Positions 61,685 to 64,000 of a stretch of 64,000 nt of DNA are shown one piece after another. Below the pieces are notes generated by a model that saw only the letters and a list, made by a program, of their open reading frames with translations, was not told where the DNA came from and searched no databases. Where the stretch lies: the IMG/VR virus record IMGVR_UViG_3300032241_002679, positions 1 to 64,000 of that record; one strand, written 5' to 3'. This stretch comes from a virus. The translations under genes and the position numbers were made by a program. Each line of letters starts with the position of its first letter. The first letter of the stretch is position 1.

Positions 61685-62047
61685 ATGGATACTAGACCTA
61701 AAACAATTTTTCTTGATATTGATGGGACATTAGTTGAACATTCTGAAAATATTTCAAAACAATACGTACATACTCCAAAATTATTAAACGGGACACTTGA
61801 AAAATTAGCGGAATGGGATAAAAAAGGTTATAATATTATTCTAACCACTGGAAGAAAAGAAAGTGGTAGAGCCGCAACAGAAAAACAATTATTAGAGTTA
61901 GGAATATTTTATGATCAGTTAATTATGGGAATTGGTGGTGGTATTAGAGTCCTAATTAACGATAGAAAAAAAAATAAAACATATGATACAGCAGTATCAA
62001 TAAACCTTGACAGAAATGAGGGTATTAGTTCAATTAAAGATTTATGA
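61685..62047 (+). CDS. HAD-superfamily phosphatase
   Basis: 120 residues from ATG 61685; an in-frame upstream ATG at 61640 overlaps the previous gene. MDTRPKTIFLDIDGTLVEHS holds motif I (DIDG), IILTTGRKESGRAATEKQLL holds motif II, and the rest is short (DQLIMGIGGGIRVLINDRK). Similar small phosphatases occur in capsule clusters. It overlaps the cupin gene as ATGA. Confidence 0.75.
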   Translation: MDTRPKTIFLDIDGTLVEHSENISKQYVHTPKLLNGTLEKLAEWDKKGYNIILTTGRKESGRAATEKQLLELGIFYDQLIMGIGGGIRVLINDRKKNKTYDTAVSINLDRNEGISSIKDL

Positions 62048-62394
62048 AAGAAGTAATAAAAATAGATAAGCCATGGGGTTTTGAAAGATGGATTGAAGTT
62101 AATGATAATTATGTGGTTAAAGAATTATTCATGAAAGCTGGTAACAGCTGTAGCTTACAATATCATGAAAAAAAACATGAAACTTTTTATGTAATTAAGG
62201 GTCAGTTAAAATTTTATGTTGGCTTGACTAAAGATTTATTGACTGAAATGATCCTTAAAGAGGGTGAACACTATACAATAGAACCATTTGTCATTCATAG
62301 AATGGAAGCAATGATAGATAGTCTATATTTAGAAAGTTCGACCAATTTTTTATATGATGTAATTAGAATAGAAGATAAATATGGAAGAGTATAA
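62044..62394 (+). CDS. Cupin, mannose-6-phosphate isomerase-like
   Basis: 116 residues. KIDKPWGFERWIEVNDNYVV (typical of type II phosphomannose isomerase 'KPWG.E'), CSLQYHEKKHETFYVIKGQL with the metal His pattern H-x5-E, and GEHYTIEPFVIHRMEA. It is a single cupin domain that isomerises a hexose phosphate or a related sugar. Overlaps both neighbours. Confidence 0.8.
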   Translation: MKEVIKIDKPWGFERWIEVNDNYVVKELFMKAGNSCSLQYHEKKHETFYVIKGQLKFYVGLTKDLLTEMILKEGEHYTIEPFVIHRMEAMIDSLYLESSTNFLYDVIRIEDKYGRV

Positions 62395-63955
62395 AGTTTT
62401 AATAACAACCAGTGGTATTGGTACTAGATTAGGTGATTTGACAAAATATACCAACAAAGCATTAGTTAGAGTTGGAAAGAAGCCAGCTATTTCATATATA
62501 GTTGAGCATTATCCTTTGGATGTTGAATTGGTTATTACCTTAGGTTATTTTGGAAATCAAATAAGAGATTTTTTAAGTTTAGCTTATCCAAATAGAAAAT
62601 TTAAATTTATTGAAGTTGATAAATATGATGGTGAGGGATCAAGCTTAGGATATTCTTTGTTAAAAGCTAAAAATGAATTACAATGTCCATTTATTTTTCA
62701 CGCTTCGGATACCATTATAGATAAAAAAGATTTAATAAAAAAACCCTTAGTTAATTGGTTGGGCGTTTGTTATAAAGAAAATACATCACAATATAGAACA
62801 GTATCATTCAATCACAATAATATGATTTATGATAAAGGGGATATGAATTCTAATTTTGTATATATAGGATTAGCTGGGATAAATGACTATCAAAAATTTT
62901 GGTCTGCTTTAGAAAAAGAATATATCAGTAATCCAAATAATTCTAGTCTTAGTGATTGCCATGCTATAAATAAAATGTTTATCAATAAATGGGAAACTTA
63001 CGAATATAATAATTGGTTAGATATAGGTAATGCCTCAGATTTAAAACATTCAAGAGAATTAATAAGTGATAAATTTGAATTATTAGATAAAGTAGACGAG
63101 TCAATTTTTATATTTGAAAATTTTGTTATTAAATTTTTTTATGATAAAACCATATGCTTAAATAGGGTTAAAAGAGCTAAAGAATTAGAAGGACTAGTGC
63201 CTAAAATAATAGGATTTACTGATAATTTCTATAAATATAAATTAGCCAAGGGGGAATTATTATCATCAATAATATCTGAACCCGTATTTCATAATTTTTT
63301 AAAATTTAGTAAAGAAAAATTATGGATTAAATATGATAACTCTGATGAATTTAAAAAAAAATGTAATGATTTTTATTTTACAAAAACATTAAAACGATTA
63401 GATATGTTTTATAAAGAACATAAAATTGTTGATAATGAATGTTTAATAAACAATATTAGTATACCGTCATTATTATCAATGATAAATAGTATAGATAAAG
63501 ATTGGTTATGCTCTAATCAAGAGTATCAGTTTCATGGTGATTATATATTAGATAATATTATATTAAATGAAAATAATGATTTTACATTATTAGACTGGAG
63601 ACAAGATTTTGCTGGTGATCTTAAAAATGGTGATATTTATTATGATTTGGCTAAATTAAATCATAACTTATTATTTAATCATGATATTGTAAACAAAGGA
63701 TTATTTTCAATTACTAAAGAAAATAATAATAATAATATGTCAATAATTAAATGTGATATATTAAGAAGTGATAAATTAACTAATTGTCGTGAAATATTAC
63801 ATGAATGGATTAAGGAAAATGAGTTGGATTTAAAAAAAGTCAAAGTATTAACCGCTATTATTTGGTTAAATATGTCACCACTTCATGATTATAAAATGGG
63901 TGAATTCTTATATTATTTTGGGCTTTTTAATCTTTACAAAGCGTTGAATAATTAA
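62381..63955 (+). CDS. Nucleotidyltransferase fused to an APH-like kinase
   Basis: 524 residues. Residues 1-225: YKVLITTSGIGTRLGDLTKY, TNKALVRVGKKPAISYIVEH (GxGTRL.. KAL), FIFHASDTIID, as in sugar-1-phosphate nucleotidyltransferases. Residues about 230-524: kinase-like with YQFHGDYILDNIIL (HGDxxxxN), FTLLDWRQDFAGDLKNGDIY and YYDLAKLNHNLL, the aminoglycoside-phosphotransferase pattern. A nucleotidyltransferase plus sugar kinase in one chain suggests that one sugar is phosphorylated and activated in turn. Confidence 0.8.
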   Translation: MEEYKVLITTSGIGTRLGDLTKYTNKALVRVGKKPAISYIVEHYPLDVELVITLGYFGNQIRDFLSLAYPNRKFKFIEVDKYDGEGSSLGYSLLKAKNELQCPFIFHASDTIIDKKDLIKKPLVNWLGVCYKENTSQYRTVSFNHNNMIYDKGDMNSNFVYIGLAGINDYQKFWSALEKEYISNPNNSSLSDCHAINKMFINKWETYEYNNWLDIGNASDLKHSRELISDKFELLDKVDESIFIFENFVIKFFYDKTICLNRVKRAKELEGLVPKIIGFTDNFYKYKLAKGELLSSIISEPVFHNFLKFSKEKLWIKYDNSDEFKKKCNDFYFTKTLKRLDMFYKEHKIVDNECLINNISIPSLLSMINSIDKDWLCSNQEYQFHGDYILDNIILNENNDFTLLDWRQDFAGDLKNGDIYYDLAKLNHNLLFNHDIVNKGLFSITKENNNNNMSIIKCDILRSDKLTNCREILHEWIKENELDLKKVKVLTAIIWLNMSPLHDYKMGEFLYYFGLFNLYKALNN

Positions 63956-63967
63956 TATATTATTAAT

Positions 63968-64000
63968 ATGAAACAGACTAAAATATTTATAGGACCAATG
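63968..64000 (+). CDS. Start of a further gene, partial
   Basis: ATG at 63968, 12 bases after the preceding stop, opens MKQTKIFIGPM and runs off the window. The phrase KIFIGPM resembles the start of some sugar-cluster proteins (for example tagatose-bisphosphate aldolase-type), but 11 residues are too few to identify it. Confidence 0.45.
   Translation, partial: MKQTKIFIGPM

Noticed and set aside
1-64000. tRNA genes or an integration (att) site
   Set aside because: I saw no cloverleaf-like sequence, integrase or long direct repeats typical of att sites, although I could not run a search program.

Overview
The window looks like part of a large, strongly A+T-rich tailed-phage genome, most likely a T4-like myophage of a Bacteroidota host. 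The evidence is a family B DNA polymerase, a T4-gp15-like tail sheath stabiliser and a gp13-like neck protein, dUTPase, glutaredoxin, an SNF2-type helicase, and very long fibre proteins built from repeats and C-terminal domains common in Bacteroidota. Shine-Dalgarno sites are mostly absent, and many genes overlap as ATGA. I see no tRNA, rRNA, CRISPR array or transposase. TGA is a normal stop here, as the ATGA overlaps at 47446, 49990, 50607, 54863 and 62044 show.

Layout. (1) 1-16772, minus strand: fibre and adhesin genes (a partial gene, a double LamG protein, a 2124-residue fibre with 36 tandem 17-residue repeats, a 735-residue fibre), a broken fibre gene, a gp15-like protein, a small structural gene with an 11-T frameshift, and a GIY-YIG endonuclease that carries a copy of that gene's start. 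(2) 16882-20700, plus strand: an SNF2 helicase interrupted by a 154-residue mini-intein, glutaredoxin, and a neck protein. (3) 20680-37774, minus strand: a Vsr-like endonuclease, DNA polymerase, an ArdC-like metallopeptidase, and a second fibre/baseplate cassette. (4) 37872-40360, plus strand: five small probable virion genes closed by a terminator. (5) 40459-49092: a homing endonuclease, a glycosyltransferase that has both an in-frame stop and an intein, an HD-like protein, dUTPase, an IMP dehydrogenase/GMP reductase split into two genes by a split intein with an endonuclease gene between the halves, and a two-domain glycosyltransferase. (6) 49094-64000: a tightly packed glycan cluster (GT2, GT10, GT25 and GT4-like enzymes, transketolase halves, methyltransferases, SDR epimerases, HAD phosphatases, nucleotidyltransferases, a cupin and a kinase-like fusion).

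The most striking theme is selfish-element biology. There are three inteins (one split), and four free-standing homing endonucleases of at least two folds. The split-intein locus at 44962-47449 matches the 'fractured gene' arrangement known from ocean metagenomes. At 41357-41449 a glycosyltransferase start codon overlaps a homing endonuclease gene. Its reading frame is broken by AGC-TGA-CTA-AGC directly after a 13-bp perfect inverted repeat. Skipping from one AGC to the other would restore the expected protein, a layout that recalls the T4 mobA/gene 60 translational-bypass cassette. The region also has four other candidate lesions (two in one fibre gene, one in an 11-T tract, one in a methyltransferase). 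These may be real recoding, decay, or sequence error, and need read-level checks.
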